Of a stretch of DNA of 64,000 bases, positions 24,981 to 33,545 are shown one piece after another. The DNA lies in contig NZ_JAGSYD010000002.1 of the NCBI RefSeq assembly GCF_025685575.1, forward strand, positions 372,001 through 436,000, given 5' to 3'. The stretch comes from Granulicella cerasi (lineage in GTDB: Bacteria > Acidobacteriota > Terriglobia > Terriglobales > Acidobacteriaceae). Positions within the stretch are counted from its first letter, which is position 1. The number at the start of each line of letters is the position of its first letter. The translations under genes and the position numbers were made by a program. A model generated the notes under the pieces. The model was not told the DNA's origin. It did not search any database and saw only the letters and a program-made list of their open reading frames with translations.

Positions 24981-25715
24981 ATGGCTCAATGCACAGCACC
25001 AGTCAGAGGTCATCGGACCGCAGCCGCGGCAGCCGATTGTCCTGCATGCGGTAGCCGTTATGGTCGCTATGGCGGCGGTTATGGCAGTAGCTACAGCAGC
25101 AACTATGGATCTTACCCGTCTTCCTCTTACTCGACCCCGGGAAGCAATGGAAGCAGCCGCAGTGGTAGAAGCCGGGGCAGTGTCCGACCGAAATGGGGGC
25201 GGGTTGGATCATCTGTCCTCTACACGCCGACTGAAGTGGTCGCACTCACGCCGATTCGCGAGACGGTCGAGAAGCTAGCTGTCGCTCCTGAACGGCGAGA
25301 TTATTTTCTGTGCCACGCATGGGACGACCGAGCGGAAAGCGCTAAAGAACTTCATGATCTGCTTGAAGCGCGCGGTGCTTCGGTTTGGTTCAGCGAGAAG
25401 GACGTTCCTCTTGGTACACCCTTGCTCCGAGAAATAGATAAGGGCCTGTCCAAGTCACGGATTGGCATTGTATTGGTAACGCCCGCATTGTTGCGGCGTC
25501 TACCGAAAGAAAGTATCGCCGATAAAGAGCTATCCACACTGCTCGCAGGCAATCGACTGATTCCAATTGTCCACGGCACGACCTACGAAGCGCTTCGGGA
25601 CGTGAGCCCTATGCTCGCTTCACGGAGTGGCCTGGATACTGGAGAGAACACGATGGAGGAGGTCGCGGCCAAACTTGCCGAGCTCGTCGCTCAGGACACC
25701 CAGCTTGCCAACTAG
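24981..25715 (+). CDS. TIR-domain protein with Gly/Ser/Tyr-rich N-terminus
   Basis: The 244-residue product has a CPAC pair (Cys20, Cys23), a low-complexity Gly/Ser/Tyr segment (about 25-68), and a TIR domain at about 106-200 (RDYFLCHAWDDRAESAKELH, then WFSEKDVPLGTPLL). Glu183 in ADKELSTLL matches the position of the catalytic glutamate of NAD-cleaving TIR domains. Bacterial TIR proteins of this kind can deplete NAD during abortive infection. AGGAGG at 24966-24971 favours this ATG over the one 6 bases upstream. It is not a Thoeris pair, because no ThsA-like gene is present. Confidence 0.85.
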   Translation: MAQCTAPVRGHRTAAAAADCPACGSRYGRYGGGYGSSYSSNYGSYPSSSYSTPGSNGSSRSGRSRGSVRPKWGRVGSSVLYTPTEVVALTPIRETVEKLAVAPERRDYFLCHAWDDRAESAKELHDLLEARGASVWFSEKDVPLGTPLLREIDKGLSKSRIGIVLVTPALLRRLPKESIADKELSTLLAGNRLIPIVHGTTYEALRDVSPMLASRSGLDTGENTMEEVAAKLAELVAQDTQLAN

Positions 25716-26024
25716 AAGGTTCATGCCTTACTCCTACGCATTGGAGAAGAGTTTCTGATGTTCAATCTTGCTGCAAGCGTCAGAGTGAATGGCGGAAACT
25801 CCAATCCAATCATTTCCTCAGAACATAAAATGCATGAAGTCGCCTACGACGACGGCTTACTTGTTGTCGAGGCTATAAGCCTACTTGCCGTTGAAGCTAC
25901 AGCAACTGAGGGGCAAATGCTGGCCCAAAAGGTAGAGCAGATTATTACCTGTACGAGGGGCCTCAGCTCGCCAAACCTGTCCCTCGCGTGTTGTGGCTCT
26001 CAGGTTGTGGAACGGCAGCGCAGG
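25716..26024. other. Spacer between TIR cluster and ParB/recombinase module
   Basis: A plus-strand frame from 25758 to 26180 (MFNLAASVRVNGGNSNPI...) has a fair ribosome site (GGAGAAG) but runs 156 bases antisense into the ParB-like gene. It could be the remnant of a gene cut by arrival of the recombinase module. I do not count it as a gene. Nothing else is seen in this stretch. Confidence 0.4.
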
Positions 26025-26903
26025 CTAGCTGATCAACTGCCGTTTTTCCAGCCAAAGCTGCAAGGCTCCAAGCGAATCGCCATGTCTTCGTTCCAGGTAG
26101 CGCCGAACCTTGGCGTTCTTAAGCAGCCGTTCTACGTAACCTTGGCACACCGTCAGAGCCAAAGCATCTTTTCCGAATGAGTCTTCTAGTCCCTTCAGAT
26201 TCAAAAGAAGATCGTCGCTCTCTTTTGCTAGACGTTCTGCCCCGCCATCATTCGCTGGCTTCGAAACCCGGTGCTTCACCCTGTCCTCTATCAAGGCATC
26301 CGCCTTCGTGCCGTACAGCAGTGCCGCCACGAAGGTGTAGCTGAAAGAAGAGTTTGCGATCATATGCTCGGCTACTTCGACCTGACGCAACGGCTTCATC
26401 TTGCGCAGCACTGAAAAGACTTTGGCGCTCAGCTTATAGTTCCGCAGCAGCTCCACCGCCTCGCTGCAAACGCCATTCAGCATGTTTCGTTTTTGGCGGA
26501 TCACGGAAACATCTACGTTCAGCGACTTGGCGATCCGTTCCTCGGTGACCCCGTTGCGAAGAGCCTCCAGCAACATGAGGTGCTGTGCGATCGGAGGAAT
26601 GGTATTGACCCGCCGGTTGTAGGTGTAAGCCTCGTCATCTGTCGCCAGAAGGCACTTAGCCTCTTTGCGGCCGTTATGTTTCAGAACTTCATACCGAAGA
26701 TGTCCATCCAAGAGAAGGTAGCTCTTCCCGGGTCTGGGAAACACGGCTAGCGGCTCAATGAGTCCAATCTCTTTCACAGAAGCGCTGATCTGACGGAACG
26801 TATCGCTGCTTCTCATCTCCTTAGTGACGACAATCTGCGGCTCAATCTGGATCAGCGGGATTGAGACCAAGTATTCCTGGAAGGCCTTCGGCAGGGCGGC
26901 CAT
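26025..26903 (-). CDS. ParB/RepB-like protein (second of the pair)
   Basis: The 292-residue product has a ParB-type N-terminal nuclease-like domain (about residues 16-90, with LLLDGHLRYEVLKHNG), an HTH region (VTEERIAKSLNVDVSVIRQK, about 120-140) and a C-terminal RepB-like helical domain. Such proteins bind DNA at partition sites, but on integrated elements they often travel with a large serine recombinase and no ParA, as here. It lies 8 bases downstream of the first ParB-like gene. DNA-binding accessory function for the recombinase is an inference. Confidence 0.78.
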   Translation of the reverse strand: MAALPKAFQEYLVSIPLIQIEPQIVVTKEMRSSDTFRQISASVKEIGLIEPLAVFPRPGKSYLLLDGHLRYEVLKHNGRKEAKCLLATDDEAYTYNRRVNTIPPIAQHLMLLEALRNGVTEERIAKSLNVDVSVIRQKRNMLNGVCSEAVELLRNYKLSAKVFSVLRKMKPLRQVEVAEHMIANSSFSYTFVAALLYGTKADALIEDRVKHRVSKPANDGGAERLAKESDDLLLNLKGLEDSFGKDALALTVCQGYVERLLKNAKVRRYLERRHGDSLGALQLWLEKRQLIS

Positions 26904-26911
26904 GATCCCTC

Positions 26912-27772
26912 CTATCGGACCCTGAGCGCGAGCTGCTCGGGCATGTCGAAAAGATTTTCGGCGCGGAGCATTGTGATCAAATCCTCATCGGCCAAGAGTG
27001 TTCGCATCACGGTGGCCACGATCAGGAGCTTCTCTCGTGCCTGATCTGCTTTTGCGACAAGGCGTTGTTGCTCACGCACACGCACTTTATAGAGGTTGGC
27101 TAGTGCAGCCCCGGTAAGAGGTTTCTTCGTGGGCTTAACCTTTCCTTCCCGGTGTGCCCTCCGATCTTTGATGAGCTTGCGTACAGCTTGGAGCTTGGAA
27201 CCCCTCAGCTCGCCTGATTCGTACCCTTCCGCCAATGCCTTTTGCAGCTCATCATCGTCACCACTCGCAATTTGCACGGCGACGCTAATGGGTATTCTGC
27301 CAAGCTCAACCTGCTCGATCAACTTGGCCTCTCCCCGCTCGACCAGACGCACGAGACCGTGCACGTAAGAGCGGTCGATCCCCAGTTTCTGAGCGATGGT
27401 GGATCCGTCATAGCCACGTTCCAGAAGATTCCGGACTTCGAAATAGATTGCCTTGTATGAAGACGGGCGCCTGGCGATGTTCTCTACTAAGCTCATCAGA
27501 TATCGATCAGCCTCTGAAGCCTCGATGAGAACAGCTTTGATTGTGGGCTGCCCCAGCTCGATATGCGCTTCCAATCTGCCCTGTCCGCACACTAGGTCAT
27601 AGGTATGACCAGCGTCATCCGGCTCCTTCCTTGGACAGACAGTGATCGGCCTCTTTAAACCCACCGCTTTGATGCTGGCCACGATCTCCAGCCACTTCAC
27701 TCGATTGCGAGTTCTTGGGTTCACGACTAAGATCCGGTCTACCGGGATATCTTCGGCGCTTTCCATGTTCAT
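26912..27772 (-). CDS. ParB-like nuclease-domain protein (first of the pair)
   Basis: The 286-residue product has a ParB/Srx-like domain (PVDRILVVNPRTRNRVKWLE, then LVCGQGRLEAHIELG at about 59-75, SLVENIARR near 110) and a KorB/HTH region (GYDGSTIAQKLGIDRSYVHG near 132-151). The C-terminal 90 residues are basic and helical. The start overlaps the recombinase stop by four bases (ATGA), so both are made from one transcript. The two ParB proteins are diverged paralogues of similar length. Confidence 0.8.
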   Translation of the reverse strand: MNMESAEDIPVDRILVVNPRTRNRVKWLEIVASIKAVGLKRPITVCPRKEPDDAGHTYDLVCGQGRLEAHIELGQPTIKAVLIEASEADRYLMSLVENIARRPSSYKAIYFEVRNLLERGYDGSTIAQKLGIDRSYVHGLVRLVERGEAKLIEQVELGRIPISVAVQIASGDDDELQKALAEGYESGELRGSKLQAVRKLIKDRRAHREGKVKPTKKPLTGAALANLYKVRVREQQRLVAKADQAREKLLIVATVMRTLLADEDLITMLRAENLFDMPEQLALRVR

Positions 27773-29298
27773 GCTGCCTCCTCAACCGGTACACGACGGG
27801 CGATCGCCGTTAAGTACGAGAGATTCTCAAACCGAAAAACCTCTAAACATAGAGGGTTATGCTCGGCGAACCGCACAAAGGTTCCGAAGCCAGCAATTTT
27901 CGGTAGCAAGTAGTAATCCAGTACCCCATCATTTCCCGGCTGTAATCGGGCCGCGATGGTGATGTCGGGATTTAGAGCCGCGTCGAAGCGAACGATCCAG
28001 CGCTCACGGCCTGTCTGCGTTTTCTGGCAACGAGCCAAGATCAGAGATGCTGTGTATTCGGAGTTGATCGTCAGCAGGTCTGTTCGCACATCTTGCACGA
28101 CATCGGCTTGGCTGGCTCTAAGCTGTTCCACGATCTCGTGCACAAGAGGAGTGTGCTGCGCACGAATCTTCCGATTGATTTCCAGGTAACTATAGTCGCG
28201 TCCCGGGCTCCAGCCGATTAGAGCATAAGCCCTTGGCAGACTGCCGAACCGGTGCGCATAGGCGGAACTCGAAGGCATGTCATCCGCTTCGTCAATGATG
28301 AAGCCGGAAAGCCTTCCCACTCGCGATAAGAGGTCTCGCAAACGAGCGAGCATGTCATCGTCTGAATACTGCCGGTGCCTTTCCTCGATGATTGCAAGCG
28401 CTCGCTGGAACACCTCGTTGGAGACGATCGGCTCGAATGCATCGGGCTTCATGACCCACATCTCGGGCGGGTTTCTGACCCTCTTTCGTTTCAGCTTGAA
28501 CGAACGCCGGTTATAAACATTGCTGCCGACGTACTTTGGATTCGTCAGGATCTGGTGAACCGCAGCCCGGGTCCAAGGACGGCCTTGATCGCTTAGCACG
28601 CCCTCTTGATTAAGCCTCGTCGCGATCTCACATTCCGAATCACCGGCTTCGGTGAAGCTCTGGAACATATGTTTGACGATCTCTACTTCCCAAGCCGGGC
28701 CAGCCGCGAGCACTACGCGATCCGTTTGAAGGCTCTTTCTTTCCCCATCCTCAAGGACCTGTTTAAAGTTTCTTTCCTGATCAACGAGATGGCGCCGCAG
28801 TCCGAACCCAGCTGGGCCTCCTTGGCGAAAGCCCAGCTCAATAAGGCGGCACTGGCCCGCGAACACCTTTACAGAAAGCTCACGGCTGTACTCGCCGGCC
28901 ATTGTTCTCTTGAGTGTCTTGATCAGTGCCGATGGCATGGTGCCGTCGTTCTGAAATTGCTCCGCGCAGTAATGGATCTTTATGCCAGCCTGCTTCAGTA
29001 CGTACTCGTAATACGCACTCTCATCTGCATCCTGGAACCTGCCCCAGCGGCTTACGTCATAGACCAGCAAGGCCTCAAAGCCCTGTTCGCCTCGCTGGAC
29101 ATCTTGCAGAAGCCTTTGCAGGCCCGGGCGACCTGCCAAGTTCAATCCACTCTTTCCATGATCGGCGTAGGTTGTGACGATCTCCATGCCGTGCACACGG
29201 GCGTATTCCAGGATCGCCTGAGACTGGTTCTCAGTCGAATACTGCTGATGCTCCGTCGACATACGTACGTATTGAGCAACGCGGAGAGGGGCCGACAC
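27769..29298 (-). CDS. Large serine recombinase
   Basis: The 509-residue product is a site-specific DNA recombinase. The resolvase domain holds the catalytic Ser14 (AQYVRMSTEHQQYSTENQ), then VYDVSRWGRFQD at about 82-93 and an arginine-rich helix near AGEYSRELS. A Recombinase domain (about 190-300, QILTNPKYVGSNVYNRR) and a long C-terminal part follow. The GTG start was chosen from AGGTG at 5 bases spacing and from the family N-terminus; the 49 upstream codons look unrelated. It heads an operon with two ParB-like genes and may be the tool of an older element nested in the present one. Confidence 0.88.
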   Translation of the reverse strand: MSAPLRVAQYVRMSTEHQQYSTENQSQAILEYARVHGMEIVTTYADHGKSGLNLAGRPGLQRLLQDVQRGEQGFEALLVYDVSRWGRFQDADESAYYEYVLKQAGIKIHYCAEQFQNDGTMPSALIKTLKRTMAGEYSRELSVKVFAGQCRLIELGFRQGGPAGFGLRRHLVDQERNFKQVLEDGERKSLQTDRVVLAAGPAWEVEIVKHMFQSFTEAGDSECEIATRLNQEGVLSDQGRPWTRAAVHQILTNPKYVGSNVYNRRSFKLKRKRVRNPPEMWVMKPDAFEPIVSNEVFQRALAIIEERHRQYSDDDMLARLRDLLSRVGRLSGFIIDEADDMPSSSAYAHRFGSLPRAYALIGWSPGRDYSYLEINRKIRAQHTPLVHEIVEQLRASQADVVQDVRTDLLTINSEYTASLILARCQKTQTGRERWIVRFDAALNPDITIAARLQPGNDGVLDYYLLPKIAGFGTFVRFAEHNPLCLEVFRFENLSYLTAIARRVPVEEAA

Positions 29299-30075
29299 AA
29301 GGCACCTGCTTTTCTCAACCCACAGCTTTGACGAGTACAAATAGCGCGTCCCAAGACACGCCAGTAGGAAGACATCGTACGCCCAATCGTTGATCGACGT
29401 CGAGAGGGCCCAGTGGCCTCGCGATGGCTCCACAGGACTCAGCACTGCGGGCTGGCGGATTGCCAGTCAGAACTAGGGTAACCTCTAGCGAGTCAGGGGA
29501 TGCAAATGTCCCTTTAGTACGACTGGAGCTTGGCCCCAACCATCCGAGCATGATGGTTCCAAAATCCGTTATAAGCACTTCCCGGGCACTACTTTTTAGC
29601 CCGCTTGAACACTTTCCTAAGTTCTGCGTTCAGCTCCGACCCAGCGGTCCGGAGCACACCTTCCTTGACCTTCTCGCAAGTTGGGTGTTCGCCTATGTTG
29701 AAGGTGGTAAGTCATAATGCCACGTCGAGAATTGAACTGATAGCCGTGCTCTGAACTCAAAAGCAGCTGCTCGGGCGCCCATCGTTATCTGGCCCGAGGA
29801 GAGCGCTGCCTGCGGCAGCGGATTGAGTGTTGACACGTCACCCCCAACTGGGAACTGCACAGGTGCACTTGTGTTTACGTGGGTGAACATGTTTAGAAAC
29901 AGCATCTTGTGAAGCGCGGCTTCCACAATGTAAACGCAGGGATTCCAGAGAATCCCTGAAACGGCCAAAATGCGTAAACGCGCTGAATTCGAATGCACTT
30001 AGCTGGAATCAGCCTTAGAGCGTACTTGACGCGGATTTCGCCGTGGGAGCATCTTGGAACAAGGCGGGCTTCCTC
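29299..30075. other. Long non-coding stretch upstream of mobilization genes, candidate oriT
   Basis: No supported gene lies in these 777 bases. The right part is rich in symmetry: CACAGGTGCACTTGTG (29858-29873, 14 of 16 palindromic), an inverted GTTTACG (29873-29879), GTAAACGC (29930-29937), a perfect 8+4+8 palindrome AGGGATTC-CAGA-GAATCCCT (29938-29957) and a second GTAAACGC (29974-29981). In R388-type elements oriT lies just upstream of trwA, which is exactly the position here. TTGACA at 29830-29835 could be part of a promoter for the mobilization genes. Confidence 0.5.
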
Positions 30076-30501
30076 ATGAGCACATCCCGCACGACCAATC
30101 CGACTGCATTCAGCGTTTCCGAAAGCGCGCAGGAAAAGCCCGGCTTCCGCACTAAAACCATCGCGACAAGGGTTACTCCGGAGGAGCTTCGAGAGGTCGA
30201 TGCAGCCGCCGAACGGAGCGGCAAAACACTCGCAGAATGGCTCCGTGAACTGTCGTTGAAGGCGGCGCGGGAGCGTCCTGCCGACCCGACCGAACTGGTG
30301 CTTTCCGAGGTGGCGGCGCTCCGTTACATGCTCCTGAATCTCTTCCATGCGACCGCCCAGGCGAATGCCGAAAGCAAACATCTGCTGGCGGAGTCAGTGC
30401 TCAAAATCCGTGACCAGTCGAATGCCCGGAAGCTGGCCGACGCCCGGAAATTGCTCTCCGATTTTCAGGCCGGGGAGGGTGGAACCGGAGGCGAAAAATG
30501 A
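30076..30501 (+). CDS. Ribbon-helix-helix mobilization accessory protein (TrwA/MobC-like)
   Basis: The 141-residue product contains a ribbon-helix-helix fold (TKTIATRVTPEELREVDAAA, then GKTLAEWLRELSLKAA, about residues 26-62) and a helical C-terminus. In R388 the TrwA protein binds oriT, helps the relaxase and represses its own operon. The overlap with the coupling-protein gene (ATGA) and the order RHH gene then coupling gene match that plan. The start was chosen at the ATG after AAGGCGGG. Confidence 0.78.
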   Translation: MSTSRTTNPTAFSVSESAQEKPGFRTKTIATRVTPEELREVDAAAERSGKTLAEWLRELSLKAARERPADPTELVLSEVAALRYMLLNLFHATAQANAESKHLLAESVLKIRDQSNARKLADARKLLSDFQAGEGGTGGEK

Positions 30502-32474
30502 GCACCGGTCCGATGCGGTTTCCTAGCCGAGGCCGATGGCTTCTGTGGCTGATTTTGCTTTTCGTGCTGGGGCCGTTTCTGGTCATCGTTCCGGGGACGC
30601 TCTGGCTCGGCTGGACGATGAATCCGGTCCAGAACTTCTACCTCGGAACCTATGCCGCGTGCTCAACGCTGAGTCCTTATCCCGCCGCTCTGACCACTGT
30701 CCGGTATGTCGAGAAGACGGCTCCGGGACGGAAGCCGGAGCCGCTCTTGCCGGAGGATGCAGTCAAGAGGTCCGACCCGAAACAACGATTCGCATTAAGC
30801 CCCAAGGCCATCGCGGAGGGCTGGCGCGGGATTACGGTCCTGCCACCCGGCAAAGTTCGCGCAGCAGAACTGAAAGCATATCTCCAGGACACAATCTATG
30901 ACGGTGACAGTGCGTGGTTGATCTTCCTGCGGCCCGTCCTCTACCTGACGGCAGCAGTGCTTTTCCCGTACACCCTGTGGCTGTTGTTTGGTCATAAAGT
31001 TCGCATCAGCCGAAAGCATGAGCAGCGGCACGGGCGGCGTACCAAAGGGCCGGAACTGGTGCCCGCCTTCAACGTTTTCCGTCGCTCCGGTGAGGACGGA
31101 ATCCGGTTCCGGATGGAGCGGGACGGCCTGCTCGGCAGGGTGATTCCGGGACCGAGCTTTTCCATTCCGAAGCGGCTGGAATCCAGTCATATTCTGCTGA
31201 TGGGCGACACCGGATCGGGGAAGTCTTCGGCCATCCGGCAGATTCTCCGTCAGGTTCAGGACCGGGGTGAAAGTGCCATCGTCTATGACCCGGCGATGGA
31301 CTTCTTGGGCGAGTTCTACGATCCGAAAAGGGGCGACCTGATCCTGAACCCGCTCGATCAGCGCTGTCCGTACTGGGGCCTTGGAGGCGAGATTGACCGA
31401 CCGGAAACAGCCACCACCATAGCCGCAGCGATGTTGCCGGAGAAGGAGTACGAGAAAGCATTCTTCACCGATGCGCCGCGCCGGGTGCTGGCTCATCTGC
31501 TGAGGAACAAGCCCCAGCCCAGAGACATCCTGCGGATGATGGCCGACCCTTCATACATTGAGGCGGCGGTCAGAGGAACTCCACTTGCTGCTCTACTCGA
31601 TCCCGGCGCTCCCGCGCAGCGTGCGGGAGTTCTCTCCAGCCTGAACATGGTCGCCGATAGCCTGGAGTTGCTGCCCGAGTGGGAGCATACGCGCAAGACG
31701 TTTGCGACTGCCGAGTGGTATACCGAGCGCAATCGCTGGGTCTTCTTGACCTCTTCTGCTGCCTACCGCGAGAAGGTGCTGCCGCTGCACTCGGCATGGC
31801 TCGATTTATTCATCCTGCGCATGATGGGCTACTGCGAAGACCCTGCGGTAAAGCCGGTCTGGTTTGTGCTGGATGAGTTGGCGAGCCTGAACAAACTGCC
31901 CCAGCTTCATACCGCCATTACCGAAAATCGCAAGTACGGTAATCCTGTCGTCATGGGGATTCAGGGGCGTAGCCAGATGGAGAAGCGCTACGGCCAGGAT
32001 GCGGAGGCCATGCTCTCCCAGCCAGCGACGAAGATCTTTCTGAAGACCTCCGAGCCGCGAGCTGCCAAGTGGATCTCCGAAAGTATCGGCGAGATCGAGG
32101 TTGAGCGCCTGAAAGAATCCCGCAGCATGGGGCTGCTGCGGTCTAAGAAGAGCTTTGCGATGGAGATCGCCACGAAACCGCTCATCATGGCGTCCGAGAT
32201 CGCCGGGCTCGCCCCGCTTACCGGCTTTATCAAGCTTGAGAACCACGTTCTTCCCGCAAAGTTCCGGTTAGCAAAGAAAGAGAGTAAGCAGTCGGAGTTC
32301 TTGGAGCGAATGAGAGACGAGCCGTCGCCGCGCAAAGCGGATAGGGTGGAGACCTTGACGCCCACGAAGGCTCCTGAAACCAAAAAGCCTGTTCAGGGCG
32401 TTCTGCCTTTGGAGGAAACTTCTGCCGCCAAGCGTGAGGGCTTCAGGTGGGACGAGAGTAAGGGCATCGAATGA
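30498..32474 (+). CDS. Type IV coupling protein (TrwB/TraD/VirD4-like)
   Basis: This inner-membrane ATPase brings the relaxase-DNA complex to a secretion channel. The 658-residue product has two N-terminal membrane helices (about 14-36 and 144-164), Walker A MGDTGSGKSS (Lys242), Walker B VWFVLDELASL (about 453-463) and VMGIQGRSQME (about 482-492). The C-terminal tail is charged and proline-rich. It matches the F/R388 coupling family. Translation is coupled to the RHH gene. No VirB4 or pilus genes follow, so the channel must come from elsewhere. Confidence 0.9.
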   Translation: MSTGPMRFPSRGRWLLWLILLFVLGPFLVIVPGTLWLGWTMNPVQNFYLGTYAACSTLSPYPAALTTVRYVEKTAPGRKPEPLLPEDAVKRSDPKQRFALSPKAIAEGWRGITVLPPGKVRAAELKAYLQDTIYDGDSAWLIFLRPVLYLTAAVLFPYTLWLLFGHKVRISRKHEQRHGRRTKGPELVPAFNVFRRSGEDGIRFRMERDGLLGRVIPGPSFSIPKRLESSHILLMGDTGSGKSSAIRQILRQVQDRGESAIVYDPAMDFLGEFYDPKRGDLILNPLDQRCPYWGLGGEIDRPETATTIAAAMLPEKEYEKAFFTDAPRRVLAHLLRNKPQPRDILRMMADPSYIEAAVRGTPLAALLDPGAPAQRAGVLSSLNMVADSLELLPEWEHTRKTFATAEWYTERNRWVFLTSSAAYREKVLPLHSAWLDLFILRMMGYCEDPAVKPVWFVLDELASLNKLPQLHTAITENRKYGNPVVMGIQGRSQMEKRYGQDAEAMLSQPATKIFLKTSEPRAAKWISESIGEIEVERLKESRSMGLLRSKKSFAMEIATKPLIMASEIAGLAPLTGFIKLENHVLPAKFRLAKKESKQSEFLERMRDEPSPRKADRVETLTPTKAPETKKPVQGVLPLEETSAAKREGFRWDESKGIE

Positions 32475-32652
32475 CTCTGAAGGCGATTATCGGCATGTCT
32501 CTTGCATCTCGCGTGGTCTCAACAAACTGGAGTTTTGGAGTCTCAGGCCACATCGAGTGATTAGGAAGGTGCGGCTTCTAGGTAATTCACTCTTTGCGAA
32601 TGCTTCTGCAGCTAAGCTGTACTATGGAAATCGTGTGGCAGGACGAACTCTA

Positions 32653-33531
32653 ATGATGAATTACCGTCAAAAAACGCTTCTTGGACTGCTCAGTGCCTTT
32701 GGCGGCCATTTGGCTAATACGGATTTCCAGAAGTATCTATTCTTGTATACCCAAGAGTTCCAGCAAGAGCCATCTTTCGAATTCGTGCCATATAGGTTTG
32801 GCGGCTTCTCGTTCCAGTCCTACGCCGACAAGCAGCGTCTCGTTGATATCGGGGCTTTAGCCGATGCTGAGGATTGGCAGTTGAAAGAAGGGTTTGCCAC
32901 CGCTGGATTGTTTGATGAAGCGGCGTACAGCCGTTGCTATGAGAAATACTCACACCTGCACGGCACGAAGCTTTTGCAGGATGTCTACCGCCGGTATCCT
33001 TATTACGCCACTAAGAGCGAGCGCGCCGCGAAGATCATGAATGATCAGGAACTTAGCGCGATTGCTGCTGCACGTCCTGCTGTCTCTGCCGCATGTTTTT
33101 TTACCATCGGATATGAGGGGTCGTCTCTTGAAGGCTACCTAAATCGCCTCATTAGGAACAACGTGAAGACTCTCGTAGACGTGCGGCGTAACCCCCTTAG
33201 CCGCAAGTATGGGTTCTCCAAAAAGACGCTCTCCGATACTGTCAGAAAGCTTGGTATCGGTTACGTACATATCCCGGAACTCGGTATAGCGTCGGACAGA
33301 CGCCAAGAGTTGAATACTCAGGCCGATTACGACCGTCTGTTCAATTCGTACGAGAAACAGGAACTGAAGCAGAACAGTAAGGCGCTTCAAGACCTGTTCG
33401 ATCTCTTTCTGAAAGACAAGCGTGTTGCGATCACCTGTTTTGAAGCAAGTGTCTGCATGTGCCACCGGGGACGGGTCGCGAAAGCGATGTCCGCACTCCC
33501 AGACTGGAAATACGACATCCGTCACATCTGA
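32653..33531 (+). CDS. DUF488-domain protein with N-terminal SocA-like region
   Basis: The 292-residue product has a C-terminal DUF488 domain from about residue 148 (FFTIGYEGSSLEGYL, TLVDVRRNPLSRKYGFSK, and the cysteine segment CFEASVCMCHRGRVA). The N-terminal part (GLLSAFGGHLANTDFQKYLF through FGGFSFQSYADKQRL) resembles the SocA/Panacea (DUF4065) type of antitoxin-like domain, though I rate that match as weak. The function of DUF488 is not settled. It is followed 14 bases later by a gene that I recall as its frequent companion. The start follows AGGACGA; a second ATG lies 3 bases on. Confidence 0.75.
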   Translation: MMNYRQKTLLGLLSAFGGHLANTDFQKYLFLYTQEFQQEPSFEFVPYRFGGFSFQSYADKQRLVDIGALADAEDWQLKEGFATAGLFDEAAYSRCYEKYSHLHGTKLLQDVYRRYPYYATKSERAAKIMNDQELSAIAAARPAVSAACFFTIGYEGSSLEGYLNRLIRNNVKTLVDVRRNPLSRKYGFSKKTLSDTVRKLGIGYVHIPELGIASDRRQELNTQADYDRLFNSYEKQELKQNSKALQDLFDLFLKDKRVAITCFEASVCMCHRGRVAKAMSALPDWKYDIRHI

Positions 33532-33545
33532 GCTCGTTCAAGAGA

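Noticed and set aside
23727..25715. Thoeris or CBASS identity for the TIR cluster
   Set aside because: No ThsA-like NADase, nucleotide cyclase or Cap-type protein lies beside the TIR gene.
25758..26180. 140-codon plus-strand frame after the TIR gene
   Set aside because: Despite a fair ribosome site, the second half is antisense to the ParB-like gene and no family is recognised; noted only as a possible remnant.
29299..29445. Longer N-terminus of the serine recombinase
   Set aside because: The 49 extra residues lack resolvase features, and a GTG with AGGTG fits the family start.
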